Assembly (NCBI GenBank): GCA_001796965.1
Contig: MGOA01000052.1
Coordinates: 1-15,015 of the forward strand
Source of the DNA: Chloroflexi bacterium RBG_16_64_43
GTDB taxonomy: Bacteria > Chloroflexota > Anaerolineae > Anaerolineales > RBG-16-64-43
Direction of reading: 5' to 3'
DNA: 15,015 nucleotides
The notes under the pieces are model-generated. The model was not told where the DNA came from, searched no databases, and saw nothing but the letters and a program-made list of their open reading frames with translations. The position numbers and the translations under genes were made by a program. The number at the start of each line of letters is the position of its first letter. The first letter of the stretch is position 1. Positions 1 through 7,514 of the stretch are shown piece by piece.

Positions 1-275
1 CGTCCAACCTGCGCAAGCTGGCGGAGGCGGGCAAGGTTGCTCGGCGAGAGGGCGGTCTGTGGCTGTGAAAGAGGATGAAACGGCAGACCTTCATCGATGG
101 GCGCAATTGCGCTGCGGGCAACCAGTGGGAGCAGCGATTGATGCTCAATAGCTGCAGGGGCGGGGCTGGGCGTGGGGAGAGGCAGTGCCGTTGGGGCTGA
201 GGTGCAGCCAATGACGAGCGCCAGGACAGCGGCGGCTAGGGGTTGGACATGCCGAAAGCGGGAGTGAATGCGCAT
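1..275 (-). CDS. Lipoprotein, probable WD40-like, N-terminal part (cut by window edge)
   Basis: Reading the minus strand from an ATG at 275 gives 91 residues with no stop before the window edge. The start is a classic lipoprotein signal: a basic n-region (MRIHSRFR), a hydrophobic stretch at residues 12-22 and a lipobox LVIGC with the lipidated Cys at residue 24. A Pro/Ala/Thr-rich linker follows (about 26-42). The last visible residues (ALSPSNLARLRQLAQVG, about 75-91) resemble the lead-in to WD40-like propellers of Chloroflexota lipoproteins, which I know from family memory, not a search. The repeats themselves would lie outside the window. The ribosome binding site is weak. The start lies 14 bases after the stop of the hydrolase gene, so the two may be co-transcribed. 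The signal peptide is clear; the propeller assignment is inference. Confidence 0.7.
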   Translation of the reverse strand, partial: MRIHSRFRHVQPLAAAVLALVIGCTSAPTALPLPTPSPAPAAIEHQSLLPLVARSAIAPIDEGLPFHPLSQPQTALSPSNLARLRQLAQVG

Positions 276-289
276 AGCCACTAGATTAC

Positions 290-988
290 CTACAAACTCT
301 CACGCGTTTGGCCACTCGATTTCGACACGTTATCAACCAATGACCCTGCCCACGCGCGCAGGGCGCGCACGCATTGCGCGGAGACTTTGTGGGCGATGGG
401 TGCGTCGCAAGTCGTCAAACTCGCCCCGGCCTTGCTCAGCAGTTCGATCGCCTGCATCGCTTTCTCGGGCGGCACGGTTGTATCCAATGCTCCGCTGGCG
501 ACGAATGTCGGCAACCCGCTCAGCGGCTGGTCAACGCGCGCGGGCCCAGACGGATGAGGGACGAAGCCGGCGAGAAGCGCAAGCCCGTCGAGCTTGGGCC
601 GATGCTGGAAAGCGAATGCCGCGCCGGCGGCTGCGCCCTGGCTGAAGCCGACGATCAGTAAGGGGTGCGCGGGGTGACCACGTTCGCGGAGTGCATCAAC
701 CAGCGCCGCGATGTGCGCGCAAGAGTCTTCGAATTCCTCTAAGCGAGGCCAAGTATGGCTAGCCAACCGGGCATGCCAGGATGGGCCGTCCGGGAGTACG
801 AGGAACGGCGCGCGCGGCGAGACGACAAGCAGACGATCTGGGAGCGCGGGTCGAAAGACGTCCATTGAGTTCTCGTCTCCCCCCAGACCATGCAGGAGGA
901 AGGCGAGCCCTGCAGCCGGCTGCAGGGTCGCGGGCGATATTCGGCAGGTCAGCCCAGCAAGTAACTCGGTGTGAGTCGCCTCACTCAT
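290..988 (-). CDS. Alpha/beta hydrolase, carboxylesterase/phospholipase family
   Basis: A 232-residue cytoplasmic serine hydrolase of the YpfH/EstB-like carboxylesterase-phospholipase group, expected to cleave short-chain carboxylic esters or lysophospholipids; the true substrate is unknown. Seen: the oxyanion-hole motif HGLGGDE at 33-39, the nucleophile elbow GFSQGA with Ser116, the acid Asp169 in ALDTTVPP, and His200 near the C-terminus, giving a complete Ser-Asp-His triad in the usual order. Length is normal for the family (about 200-230). There is no signal peptide. The ATG at 988 overlaps the end of the upstream small membrane-protein gene by 8 bases (ATGAGTGA), which suggests translational coupling. 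The lipoprotein gene follows after 14 bases. The fold is secure; the substrate is not. Confidence 0.9.
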   Translation of the reverse strand: MSEATHTELLAGLTCRISPATLQPAAGLAFLLHGLGGDENSMDVFRPALPDRLLVVSPRAPFLVLPDGPSWHARLASHTWPRLEEFEDSCAHIAALVDALRERGHPAHPLLIVGFSQGAAAGAAFAFQHRPKLDGLALLAGFVPHPSGPARVDQPLSGLPTFVASGALDTTVPPEKAMQAIELLSKAGASLTTCDAPIAHKVSAQCVRALRAWAGSLVDNVSKSSGQTRESL

Positions 989-1223
989 CGTAGCCTGCTC
1001 GCGTGACGATCAATCGGATAATCCACAAGACCCCCGCGACTGCCGCGATGGCGAGCAATCCGCCGGCCAGACACAGTGCGCCGACGCCTGCCGCAGGCAG
1101 CCCATAGACCACTGCCACAAGAAACACGACGAGGACGACGATTAGGACAAGACCGATTCGCACCATCCGCGAACGGGTTTGCGCTGAATGCCGGCGAAGG
1201 TCAATCTCGGGTTGCGCGGGCAT
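981..1223 (-). CDS. Small two-helix membrane protein, hypothetical
   Basis: An 80-residue protein with a polar N-terminus (about 1-20, MPAQPEIDLRRHSAQTRSR) and two hydrophobic segments at about 22-42 and 46-72, ending in a short charged tail. It is probably a two-pass inner-membrane protein; no family is recognised. I chose the ATG at 1223 and not the in-frame ATG at 1271, because AGGTGG lies about 7 bases upstream of 1223 and the added 16 residues look like untranslated leader. It overlaps the downstream hydrolase start by 8 bases, so the two are very probably one operon, and it is likely the first gene of the lipoprotein-hydrolase cluster. No sigma70 promoter stands out upstream. Confidence 0.65.
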   Translation of the reverse strand: MPAQPEIDLRRHSAQTRSRMVRIGLVLIVVLVVFLVAVVYGLPAAGVGALCLAGGLLAIAAVAGVLWIIRLIVTRAGYDE

Positions 1224-1633
1224 GATGGAGCCACCTAATCTCCACGCGGGGGACACGCCAAGGGAAGCCAACTTGGCAGGGAGTCAACTTCCTTTGGCGA
1301 TGTTCGCCGCCAATTGCCGAAGGGCGCCTGCAGAGGCGCGCGAAGAGCGGTCGAGATGGGAGCCACATGCGGCCAGGGTGAAGCCCGTCGTCGTCCATTT
1401 CGGCAAGGAACGAATGCCAAGGGTTATGCCTCAAAGGAGTCCCTGAACGCTCATCCCGGAAGGGGCAGTCTATCCCGCAGGTTACAGTGCGTCAAGTCAG
1501 GCGCTGCGAACCATGAGTTGAGCCCGCGATGAGGAGCAGCCGCAGCGCCAGATTGAGATCGGTGCCCGAGCGCGTCGTGCAACTTGACCCACGCGCGGCG
1601 GGCAGATATCATCCCCCGTACGAGGTCAGGTTG
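1224..1633. other. Gene-free stretch between divergent genes
   Basis: About 410 bases separate the minus-strand membrane-protein gene from the plus-strand flavin reductase gene. Short open frames on both strands have no ribosome binding site or recognisable product. Seen: short inverted repeats (GCCAACTTGGC near 1268-1278 and GGCGA-TGT-TCGCC near 1297-1309), and at the right end a good sigma70 promoter (1584-1612), listed separately. No tRNA or known RNA element was recognised. Confidence 0.5.
1584..1612 (+). promoter_or_regulatory. Sigma70-type promoter for the flavin reductase-AMMECR1 pair
   Basis: TTGACC (1584-1589), a 17-base spacer and TATCAT (1607-1612) make a near-consensus sigma70 promoter. 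Transcription would start near 1619 and give a leader of about 15 bases before the ATG at 1634. This supports the downstream start over the longer reading that begins at 1529, which would run through the promoter. Confidence 0.7.
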
Positions 1634-2134
1634 ATGACACACGAGGCAGCCGGTTTACGTGAAGCCATGCGCCGCTGGACGAGTGGGATTTGCATCGTGG
1701 CGGCCGAGGTCGATAACGCGCGACGCGGCATGACGGTCAGTTCGTTCACCTCCGTCTCACTGGATCCGCCGTTGATATTGGTTGTTCTCAATGGAAGCAG
1801 TGACACCGCCCAATGGGTCGAGCGGGCAGGCATCTTCGGGGTGTCAATCCTCGCGGCGGAGCAGAAAGAGTTGGCGGTCACCTTCGCTAAAGCCGATGCC
1901 GAACGACGGCGGTTCGAGGAGGGGGTCTGGCAGCGAGGGCGGCTGGGTGTGCCGCTGCTGGAGGGTTCGTTGGCCACGATGGAAGTGCGCGTCGTGCAGA
2001 CCGTTCTAGCTGGGACTCACCGTATTGTCGTTGGGCAGGTCGAAGAGGTCGGCGAGTTGCGATTGGGGACTCCGCTTGTATACTTCGGTCGGGCCTACGC
2101 CTCACCGAAGGGCATGGGGGGAGAGGCTCCGTAG
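1634..2134 (+). CDS. Flavin reductase-like FMN-binding protein
   Basis: A 166-residue protein of the flavin reductase-like domain family (HpaC/NtaB/DIM6 type, split-barrel FMN-binding fold). Members reduce FMN or FAD with NAD(P)H for partner monooxygenases, or keep a tightly bound FMN for other redox work. Seen: the N-terminal helix-strand LREAMRRWTSGICIVAAE, the family block MTVSSFTSVSLDPPLILVVL that packs on the flavin, the segment FGVSILAAEQKELAVTFA, and the C-terminal PLVYFGRAY. Length matches the family. The ATG at 1634 has GAGG 8 bases upstream and lies just after a strong promoter; the same frame opens at 1529 but that extension precedes the promoter. The AMMECR1 gene begins 32 bases downstream on the same strand. 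The physiological partner is unknown; no monooxygenase is in view. Confidence 0.88.
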   Translation: MTHEAAGLREAMRRWTSGICIVAAEVDNARRGMTVSSFTSVSLDPPLILVVLNGSSDTAQWVERAGIFGVSILAAEQKELAVTFAKADAERRRFEEGVWQRGRLGVPLLEGSLATMEVRVVQTVLAGTHRIVVGQVEEVGELRLGTPLVYFGRAYASPKGMGGEAP

Positions 2135-2166
2135 TCGAAACCGAACTGCGGAGCGGGGAGGAGTCC

Positions 2167-2745
2167 GTGGCGCTCGACATGGAAGACCGACGCACCCTGC
2201 TCACGCTGGCGCGCCGCGCAATTGAACGGGGGGTGGCGGGCACGCCGCAGGCGCCGCGTGAGTCGGCTGCGTTCTCGGACGCATTGCGTGAGAAGGGGGC
2301 CTGCTTCGTGACGCTGACGATTGACGGCGAGCTGCGAGGGTGTATCGGCTCGCTCGAGGCCACCCGAGCGCTAGCGCTTGACGTAGAAGAACACGCGCTG
2401 GATGCGGCAGTGAATGACTATCGCTTCCCTCCCGTGACGCCTGAGGAAGTGCCGCGTGTGCGTATCGAGCTCTCGGTGCTCAGCACGCCCGTCCCGCTGG
2501 AGTATTCCAGCGGCGACGATTTGCTGAATAAGCTTCGTCCGGGAATCGACGGGGTCATCCTCGCAAGTGGGAGGCGGAGGGCAACATTCCTGCCGCAAGT
2601 GTGGGACAAAGTGCCGAACTCGGTCGATTTCTTAGGATTGCTGTGCGAGAAGTTGGGTGTGCGGGGGGATGCCTGGCAGCGCGGCGAGTTGCGCGTTTCC
2701 ACCTATTGTGTGGAGCGCTTCGAAGAAGAGCCGCCTGGGCGGTGA
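2167..2745 (+). CDS. AMMECR1-domain protein (AmmeMemoRadiSam system protein A type)
   Basis: A 192-residue protein spanning one AMMECR1 domain. Seen: the hallmark LRGCIGSLE at about 56-64 with invariant Cys59, DYRFPPVTPEEV at about 84-95, IELSVLSTP at about 100-108 and GRRRATFLPQVW at about 135-146. Bacterial and archaeal members often occur with a Memo protein and a radical SAM protein; here neither is visible and the neighbour is a flavin reductase. The biochemical role is not settled, and a radical SAM or redox modification partner is only suggested by genomic association. The start is GTG at 2167, chosen because GGGGAGGAG ends about 4 bases before it; the in-frame ATG at 2179 is too far from that site. 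It probably shares a transcript with the flavin reductase gene. Confidence 0.88.
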   Translation: MALDMEDRRTLLTLARRAIERGVAGTPQAPRESAAFSDALREKGACFVTLTIDGELRGCIGSLEATRALALDVEEHALDAAVNDYRFPPVTPEEVPRVRIELSVLSTPVPLEYSSGDDLLNKLRPGIDGVILASGRRRATFLPQVWDKVPNSVDFLGLLCEKLGVRGDAWQRGELRVSTYCVERFEEEPPGR

Positions 2746-2769
2746 TGAATCTGCCGGGGGATTGGTCAT

Positions 2770-2796
2770 GCGAAGGCCTCCGATGGAGGCCTTCGC
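2770..2796. terminator. Bidirectional terminator hairpin between convergent genes
   Basis: A perfect 12-base inverted repeat (GCGAAGGCCTCC / GGAGGCCTTCGC) with a 3-base loop lies between the stop of the AMMECR1 gene (2745) and the stop of the convergent aminopeptidase gene (2837). Neither side has a good T-run, so its strength as an intrinsic terminator is uncertain, but position and symmetry fit a shared terminator. Confidence 0.7.
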
Positions 2797-2836
2797 TGCG
2801 CGCTAAGGAAAGCGATCGAGGGGTGCGCGGGCGGCG

Positions 2837-3940
2837 TCAGATGACGAACTTGCCGTCCTTGTACATGAGTTGATCGTCAACCGTGATTTGCCCCCCCTGC
2901 CGCAGGTCGCAGATCATATCCCAATGGATGGCCGAGTCGTTCTTGCTACCAGTTTCTGGGTAGCCCGAACCCATGGCCATGTGGAAGCTGCCGCCGATCT
3001 TCTCGTCGAACAAGATCTCGCGCGTGAAGCGGGTGATGCCGTCATTCGTGCCGATGGCGAATTCGCCCACGTACCGCGCTCCTGCGTCGGTGTCCAGCGT
3101 CTTCACCAGGTAATCTTCGCCCTTGTCGGCCTGAGCCTTAACCACCTTGCCCTTCTCGAACCACAGGCGTACGCCCTGCACTTCGCGCATGTAATAGATT
3201 GCGGGATAGGTGAAGCTCACCATGCCCTCGACGCTATCTTCTACCGGGCCGGTGAACACTTCTCCGTCCGGCATGTTCATGTGTCCGTCGCAATTCTCGA
3301 ATGTGCGACCCGCGATGCTCAGCCGCAGATCGGTGGCCGGGGCGGTGAGGTGCACTTTCTGTTTGCCTTTGAGCCATTGGATGATGCGGTCCTGGTGCGC
3401 TGAGACTTTCTTCCAATAACCGATGGGATCGTTCTCATCTGGCATGCACGCCCGATACACAAAATCCTCGAATTCCGTTGTGCTCATCTCGGCGTTTTGA
3501 GCGTGGCCGTGCGTCGGGAAGAGGGCCACGGTCCAGCGCAGGCTGCCTGCCGCCGTGCGTTGCATCAGCGTGCGCATCAGCGGGCCTTCCGCCTTGCGGC
3601 GCATCACGATCTTGTCGGGATCGAACGACGAGAGGGCCTTTGTGTTCGGGTCGCAAATAACGCGGATGCGAGCGTCGAAGGTCTCCATGGCGTGGGTTAT
3701 CGCCGGCGGGATGTACTCGATTTGTTCGCGGCTGCCGAACCGATAAAGCAGCTGCTCGAACTCGGGAACGATGGCGTAATAGTAAGGAAAGCCGCCGGCC
3801 TTGAGAACTTCCCGATATAGGGCGGTAACGATGGGCTCCGCGGGCGTTGGCGCGTGAAGGAGGATCTTCTCACCCGGACGAACGCCAATCGAGTAGTTGA
3901 CCAGCAAATCGGCAAGCTTGTCCATGCGTTGATCGGCCAT
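2837..3940 (-). CDS. M29-family metallo-aminopeptidase (aminopeptidase T/AmpS type)
   Basis: A 367-residue cytoplasmic exopeptidase that removes N-terminal amino acids from peptides using two divalent metals. The five ligands known from aminopeptidase T-type enzymes are visible in order: Glu227 (DGEVFTGP), Glu293 (VGEFAIGTN), His320 (GGSFHMAMG), and His339 and Asp341 (AIHWDM). The N-terminal domain has VRPGEKILLHA at about 20-30, typical of the family. Length is slightly below the usual about 400. I set the start at the ATG at 3940, with AAAGG about 7 bases upstream, and not the in-frame ATG at 4000, whose extra 20 residues (MDLCSYESG...) are not family-like. It lies downstream of nrfA but is separated by a hairpin, so it is probably transcribed alone. 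The promoter is not clear. Confidence 0.93.
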   Translation of the reverse strand: MADQRMDKLADLLVNYSIGVRPGEKILLHAPTPAEPIVTALYREVLKAGGFPYYYAIVPEFEQLLYRFGSREQIEYIPPAITHAMETFDARIRVICDPNTKALSSFDPDKIVMRRKAEGPLMRTLMQRTAAGSLRWTVALFPTHGHAQNAEMSTTEFEDFVYRACMPDENDPIGYWKKVSAHQDRIIQWLKGKQKVHLTAPATDLRLSIAGRTFENCDGHMNMPDGEVFTGPVEDSVEGMVSFTYPAIYYMREVQGVRLWFEKGKVVKAQADKGEDYLVKTLDTDAGARYVGEFAIGTNDGITRFTREILFDEKIGGSFHMAMGSGYPETGSKNDSAIHWDMICDLRQGGQITVDDQLMYKDGKFVI

Positions 3941-4071
3941 TGCATTACCTTTCGGGACGATCGGTCTGAGGTCGCCCGACTCGTAGGAGCATAAGTCCAA
4001 AGGGACACAGCGATCCCAGCCAGGCGAATTCTACTCGATTCGGTGGCGCGGAGACGCTCGGCGAGAAATGC

Positions 4072-4096
4072 CGCAGGCGCCCAACGGGCGCCTGCG
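4072..4096 (-). terminator. Terminator hairpin after nrfA
   Basis: A perfect 11-base inverted repeat (CGCAGGCGCCC / GGGCGCCTGCG) with a 3-base loop starts 25 bases beyond the nrfA stop (4122). Read on the minus strand it is followed by GCATTTCTC, a short T-rich tract. It would end the nrfHA transcript before the aminopeptidase gene. Confidence 0.75.
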
Positions 4097-4121
4097 ATGT
4101 GCTCAGGAGGTCGCACCCGGT

Positions 4122-5418
4122 CTACGGGGCAGGGGCGCTTTCGGGAGCGGCCGCTTGCAGCGCGGCCACCTGTGCCTGGCGAGCCATGTCGGTGGCGGCG
4201 GCCAGGATGCTCAGCGCCTCCTCGGGATTGTGGAAGCCCATACTGTTCTCGGCCGCGACGAAATCCCATCGAAGTTGTGCCTCGCGATGCAGGCGGCGCG
4301 CATCCTCCAGCAGGGCCGCGTCGGCCGATGGTAAGGCGGCAGACGCATGAATGGCCTGGATGGCCGCGACGAGTGCATCTTCGGCGGCGTCCATGGTGGC
4401 CCGCACCTGGGCCTGGATGGCCGCGACGCGTGCTGTAGCGTACTCGACGTCCGGGTGGCACGCTCCGCACGCAACCGAAGCGTTGAGCAGCGGGCTGCGA
4501 ACATTGTGGGTGGAGTACTTGGCTGCACCGTCGCGGGTATAGGGCATGTGGCAATCGGCGCACGCCACGCCTGCAGCGAAGTGCGTGCTGCCGGCGGTGA
4601 ACATCTCGAATTCTGGGCTGGATCTTGATCATCGGCGCATTTGAGTCGGCGTGCGCCCAATCGGAGAATTCGATCCCTTCGTAGTAAGCGGCGATATTCT
4701 CGATGCGCGTTCCCTCCGCCCACGGGAAGACGAGCAACTTGCCCTCGCCCTGAAAGTAGTATTCCACATGGCAGTTGCCGCACACGACGGTCCGCATCTC
4801 CTGGCGGGTGAACGTGCGCCAGTCTTTCCCCTGGGCCTCGAGCGAGGCCTCGAGGGCAGGATTGGTGACGACGAGTTGCATCGTGTTCGCTTCATGGCAG
4901 TTGGCGCAGCCGATGGGATTGATGATTCGCTCACCTAGCGTCACGAACGGCGTCTTGTCAAACTCCGCCATTCCGAGGTCGGTCCACAGGCGCGGGTTGT
5001 CGGAGCTCTTGCATGAATAGCAGGTGCCAGGCGTGTTCTCGTTGACCCGGTTGGTTGCGCGCACATCGGTCAGTGAATTGCCGTGACCGCGCTCCTCGTT
5101 GTAGTCCTTGCTGAAGCTGTAGCCCGCGAAGAGCTGGGCCAAACGGGGGTCGGCTTCCAGCTTGGAGTAAGGTTCCGACCCGCCGTGGGCCGTGCGCGAG
5201 TTGTTGCTGGTCGTCTGCAAATAGGTGGAGTATTCGTTGGGGAAGTTGAGCCCCCACTGGGCCGAATCCGATTCCTGCCCGGCCACGGTGACCAGCGGCG
5301 CCACCCCCCGGGTAGGCGGCGGTTGGTTGCGCACGTAAAGCAGCGTCCCGATCAAGGCGCCTGCCAGGACGAGAATGATGCCGACCAGGACGATGGTGGT
5401 GATGGGCCACTTTTTCAT
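4122..5418 (-). pseudogene. nrfA: Ammonia-forming cytochrome c nitrite reductase, frameshifted
   Basis: NrfA reduces nitrite to ammonium with six electrons on the outside of the membrane, fed by NrfH. An N-terminal membrane anchor (about 6-28) is followed by five heme sites: the active-site heme CYSCK (133-137, with the distinctive Lys), CANCH (171-175), CGNCH (213-217), then CADCH and CGACH in the second frame. Calcium-site residues Glu219-Tyr220 and Lys265/Gln267 are present. The frame breaks after residue 267 (plus-strand 4612-4620): the first part reads to KIQ and the homologous continuation EFEMFTAG lies in another frame. The family has a KxQHPE motif here, so two bases that would complete CAC (His) appear lost; that His is the catalytic one. 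Restored length would be 432 residues, normal for the family. Both halves are otherwise intact, so a sequence error or a very recent mutation are both possible. Start: ATG at 5418, GGAGG 6 bases upstream. Confidence 0.9.
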
Positions 5419-5446
5419 GGAGGGCCTCCGGGGCTGGGTGGTTCGG

Positions 5447-5917
5447 CTAGGGTGTCTTGTCTTGCTCGGGCTGATGCGAGATGCCCCGCGATCCGTGGGC
5501 GGCCTGGCGGTGACATTCGAAGCAGGCGCGCGCGGAGTCCATTTGCCCGTCCGCGATGGATGAGACGGTCTCGCCGTGGCAGCGGATGCAATTAGCCTGC
5601 ACCACGCGCCGCGATCGTTCCTTCGCGCGAATGGCCTCGGGGATATGCCCGAGGGTGAACGCGCTGACATGATTGAAGCCGTTGATGCCTTTGACCACAT
5701 ACTTGGGAATGAATTCGTGAGGCGTGTGACAGTCGTTGCAGGTGGCCCATACGCGGTGCCCGGCATGGAACCAGTTTTCGTAAACGGCATCCATGACGTG
5801 GCAGTTGTTACAGGTGGTCGGGTCGTCACCGAGATAAGCCGTGAAATCGGTCGCGGCTGCACCGACAACGACGGCGGCGAGCAAGGCAACCAGACCAATC
5901 GCGAGAGGGAGTTTCAT
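5447..5917 (-). CDS. nrfH: NrfH, membrane tetraheme quinol dehydrogenase subunit
   Basis: A 156-residue NapC/NirT/NrfH-family cytochrome that takes electrons from the quinol pool and passes them to NrfA. One N-terminal transmembrane helix (about 4-23) is followed by four heme sites: CNNCH (36-40), CNDCH (60-64), CIRCH (110-114) and CFECH (132-136). Heme 1 has Met42 directly after the His (CHVM), the unusual ligand known from NrfH structures. The C-terminal tail after heme 4 is short and polar. The ATG at 5917 has AGG about 6 bases upstream. nrfA begins 28 bases after the stop, the usual nrfHA order. A strong promoter lies about 80 bases upstream. It appears fully intact, in contrast to nrfA. 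Confidence 0.94.
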   Translation of the reverse strand: MKLPLAIGLVALLAAVVVGAAATDFTAYLGDDPTTCNNCHVMDAVYENWFHAGHRVWATCNDCHTPHEFIPKYVVKGINGFNHVSAFTLGHIPEAIRAKERSRRVVQANCIRCHGETVSSIADGQMDSARACFECHRQAAHGSRGISHQPEQDKTP

Positions 5918-6002
5918 GCCGGACCTGTGGGTTTACGTCCTGGATGCTTGGCTTCCGGCGCGGGCCCGGCTTCATGGGGGCCTGTCGATTACGGACCGTC
6001 GG

Positions 6003-6031
6003 ATTATATCGGGCGCGAGGTTGAGCCGCAA
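6003..6031 (-). promoter_or_regulatory. Promoter of nrfHA
   Basis: On the minus strand TTGCGG (6031-6026), a 17-base spacer and a perfect TATAAT (6008-6003) precede nrfH. Transcription would start near 5996, leaving a leader of about 79 bases. The region upstream holds one TTGAT half-site but no full FNR palindrome, so oxygen or nitrite control cannot be read from the sequence. Confidence 0.65.
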
Positions 6032-6119
6032 CACAATTACGCGAATCGAATCAAGCGAAGAGAGTCTCGCAAGCGGTTCTGTCAGGACGCAGTTGAAAGA
6101 AAGCGGGCGACGTGGAGAC

Positions 6120-7331
6120 TCAGTCGGGTGAGTCGGCTCCCTCGAGCGCATCGAGTGCTGCAGGTGTCGTTATGAGCAGCAGCAAGGGCATCACGACCGC
6201 ATTGCCCAGGCACCAGGCGCACACGGCATGCAGCACGAAGAGTTCGATATAGGTAAGGTAGATAGAGAACAAGACCCCAAATAGCGCCGCCGCGAACACG
6301 AGCAGCGGCGTGATGCGGGCCAACGCGTCGTGTCGGAAGCGGGGCCAGCTCCAACCCGCCAACATTGCCAGGTAGCCGGCCACGCCGACGAGGCCCATGG
6401 GAATGACGCCGAACAACTTGCCATAGCGGCTCGACTGGACCGCGTTGCAGTCGCCAATCGGCCCGCAAAACGCTTCCACGCGCGCGAGTTCGACGTAAGA
6501 TAAGTAACCCGCGATGACGAGCCCGATGCCGAGGAGAAGCGGGACGAGCCAGGTCCGGCCGCTAGCCGAGGCTGCAAACCCCGGAAGCGGACCACCGAGG
6601 AAGGCGTAGAGAGTGAAGAGCACAGAGAGCCCGAGCAGAACCATCACCGCCCAGGCAACCGCAAAACCAGAACTATTCGCGCCTGAGGTGTCACTGCCCA
6701 CGGGTAGTGGCGTCGGAGAAGCTGTGGAGCTGGTAAGAGCGATCTCTTGGGCGATATCGTCTGCATCTGCGCGCGCCGGAGCCAGGTCGGCCAAGCTGGT
6801 CAGTTCTGGAAACGCGATGCCACCCGCGGCTAGCCCGGCGTCGATGATGCTCGGGAACTGATCGGGTATTTCCCCGGATCCGATGAGCACCGATCGACCC
6901 ACGATAAGGAACGGGACGCCCACGTCTTCTTTCGCCACGTCCAACTCACACGCCGCGTGGAACAGGCGGTCGACCGATGCCTGGTCGACGAGTTGAATGA
7001 GTAGGATCTGCAGCTGCTTGCCGTAGCTTGATTCCAGCGGCGGCAGCACGATGTTCATCACTTCTTCGCAATGGCCACATCCCTCCATCCAAAACATGAC
7101 CGCATGCACAACCGCAGGGGCGGCAGCGGTCTCAGAGCGCGTCGCGGAGGGGCTGAGCTCGGATGGGTGACCTTCCTTGTCCGTTGGGGTGGCGCCACTG
7201 AATGCGGCTGTGGCGAGAAGCGCGAAAAGCGCCAGCACCGATCTTGCCCTTGTAGGCCGTTGTGCCACTCGGTCTTGGGTCATCGCGCAAGCGGAGTGGT
7301 GAGCATCAGCGGTGGATGATCGCGTTGGCAT
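6120..7331 (-). CDS. VKOR-family membrane oxidoreductase with N-terminal thioredoxin-like domain
   Basis: A 403-residue protein expected to make disulfide bonds in exported proteins, passing electrons to quinone, as bacterial VKOR homologues do in place of DsbB. A signal or anchor segment (about 30-47) is followed by a thioredoxin-like domain (about 73-180) with FWMEGCGHC (Cys85, Cys88) and a VP at 139-140 in the cis-Pro position. A low-complexity linker follows, then a helix at about 223-245 and the VKOR four-helix bundle (about 260-390) with loop cysteines Cys289 and Cys295 and the quinone-proximal pair CAWC (Cys371, Cys374). Start: ATG at 7331 has AGGA 5 bases upstream; an ATG at 7283 would give a more standard signal peptide but lacks a ribosome binding site. 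The thioredoxin domain is N-terminal; in the well-known cyanobacterial protein it is C-terminal. It sits between the ars operon and nrfHA. Confidence 0.88.
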   Translation of the reverse strand: MPTRSSTADAHHSACAMTQDRVAQRPTRARSVLALFALLATAAFSGATPTDKEGHPSELSPSATRSETAAAPAVVHAVMFWMEGCGHCEEVMNIVLPPLESSYGKQLQILLIQLVDQASVDRLFHAACELDVAKEDVGVPFLIVGRSVLIGSGEIPDQFPSIIDAGLAAGGIAFPELTSLADLAPARADADDIAQEIALTSSTASPTPLPVGSDTSGANSSGFAVAWAVMVLLGLSVLFTLYAFLGGPLPGFAASASGRTWLVPLLLGIGLVIAGYLSYVELARVEAFCGPIGDCNAVQSSRYGKLFGVIPMGLVGVAGYLAMLAGWSWPRFRHDALARITPLLVFAAALFGVLFSIYLTYIELFVLHAVCAWCLGNAVVMPLLLLITTPAALDALEGADSPD

Positions 7332-7430
7332 CTCAATCCTGGGAGAGTAAGGCTTCCAGCGTTCGCGGGCTCGCCGGGGCCGGGGGCTGAGTTGTGCCTC
7401 CCGGCAACGTACCTCCGATAGGCACACGCA

Positions 7431-7439
7431 ATCATAGCA
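7431..7439 (-). promoter_or_regulatory. Possible extended -10 promoter for the VKOR gene
   Basis: The minus strand reads TGCTATGAT (7439-7431), an extended -10 element about 100 bases before the VKOR start. No good -35 is seen at the right distance. It falls in the 183-base gap between the zinc-ribbon gene and the VKOR gene, consistent with a separate transcript. Confidence 0.35.
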
Positions 7440-7514
7440 TGAGGACGACCGCCCCCGACCAGCGGAAACGCGTAGGAGAGTGTTGCATGCGCCTCATTGC
7501 CGAGGGCAGCGACA

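Noticed and set aside
3..68. Plus-strand tail resembling a winged-helix C-terminus (SNLRKLAEAGKVARREGGLWL)
   Set aside because: The minus strand here carries a convincing lipoprotein start with lipobox, and the plus-strand reading is its antisense shadow.
4800..4860. CCTCGAG-rich repeat within nrfA
   Set aside because: It encodes an ordinary alternating Glu/Ala/Ser/Leu helix (ALEASLEAQ) and needs no separate explanation.
3697..5898. 733-residue open frame on the minus strand
   Set aside because: It only partly covers nrfA in the right frame; its N-terminal third is out of frame with nrfH and its C-terminal part follows the frameshift into non-coding frames of nrfA and the aminopeptidase gene.
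6040..6060. FNR site upstream of nrfH (TTGATTCGATTCG)
   Set aside because: Only the first half-site matches TTGAT-N4-ATCAA; the second half does not.
6117..6134. GACTCA/TGAGTC hairpin at the end of the VKOR gene as terminator
   Set aside because: The stem is only 6 bases, it overlaps the stop codon, and the T-rich tract is too far away.
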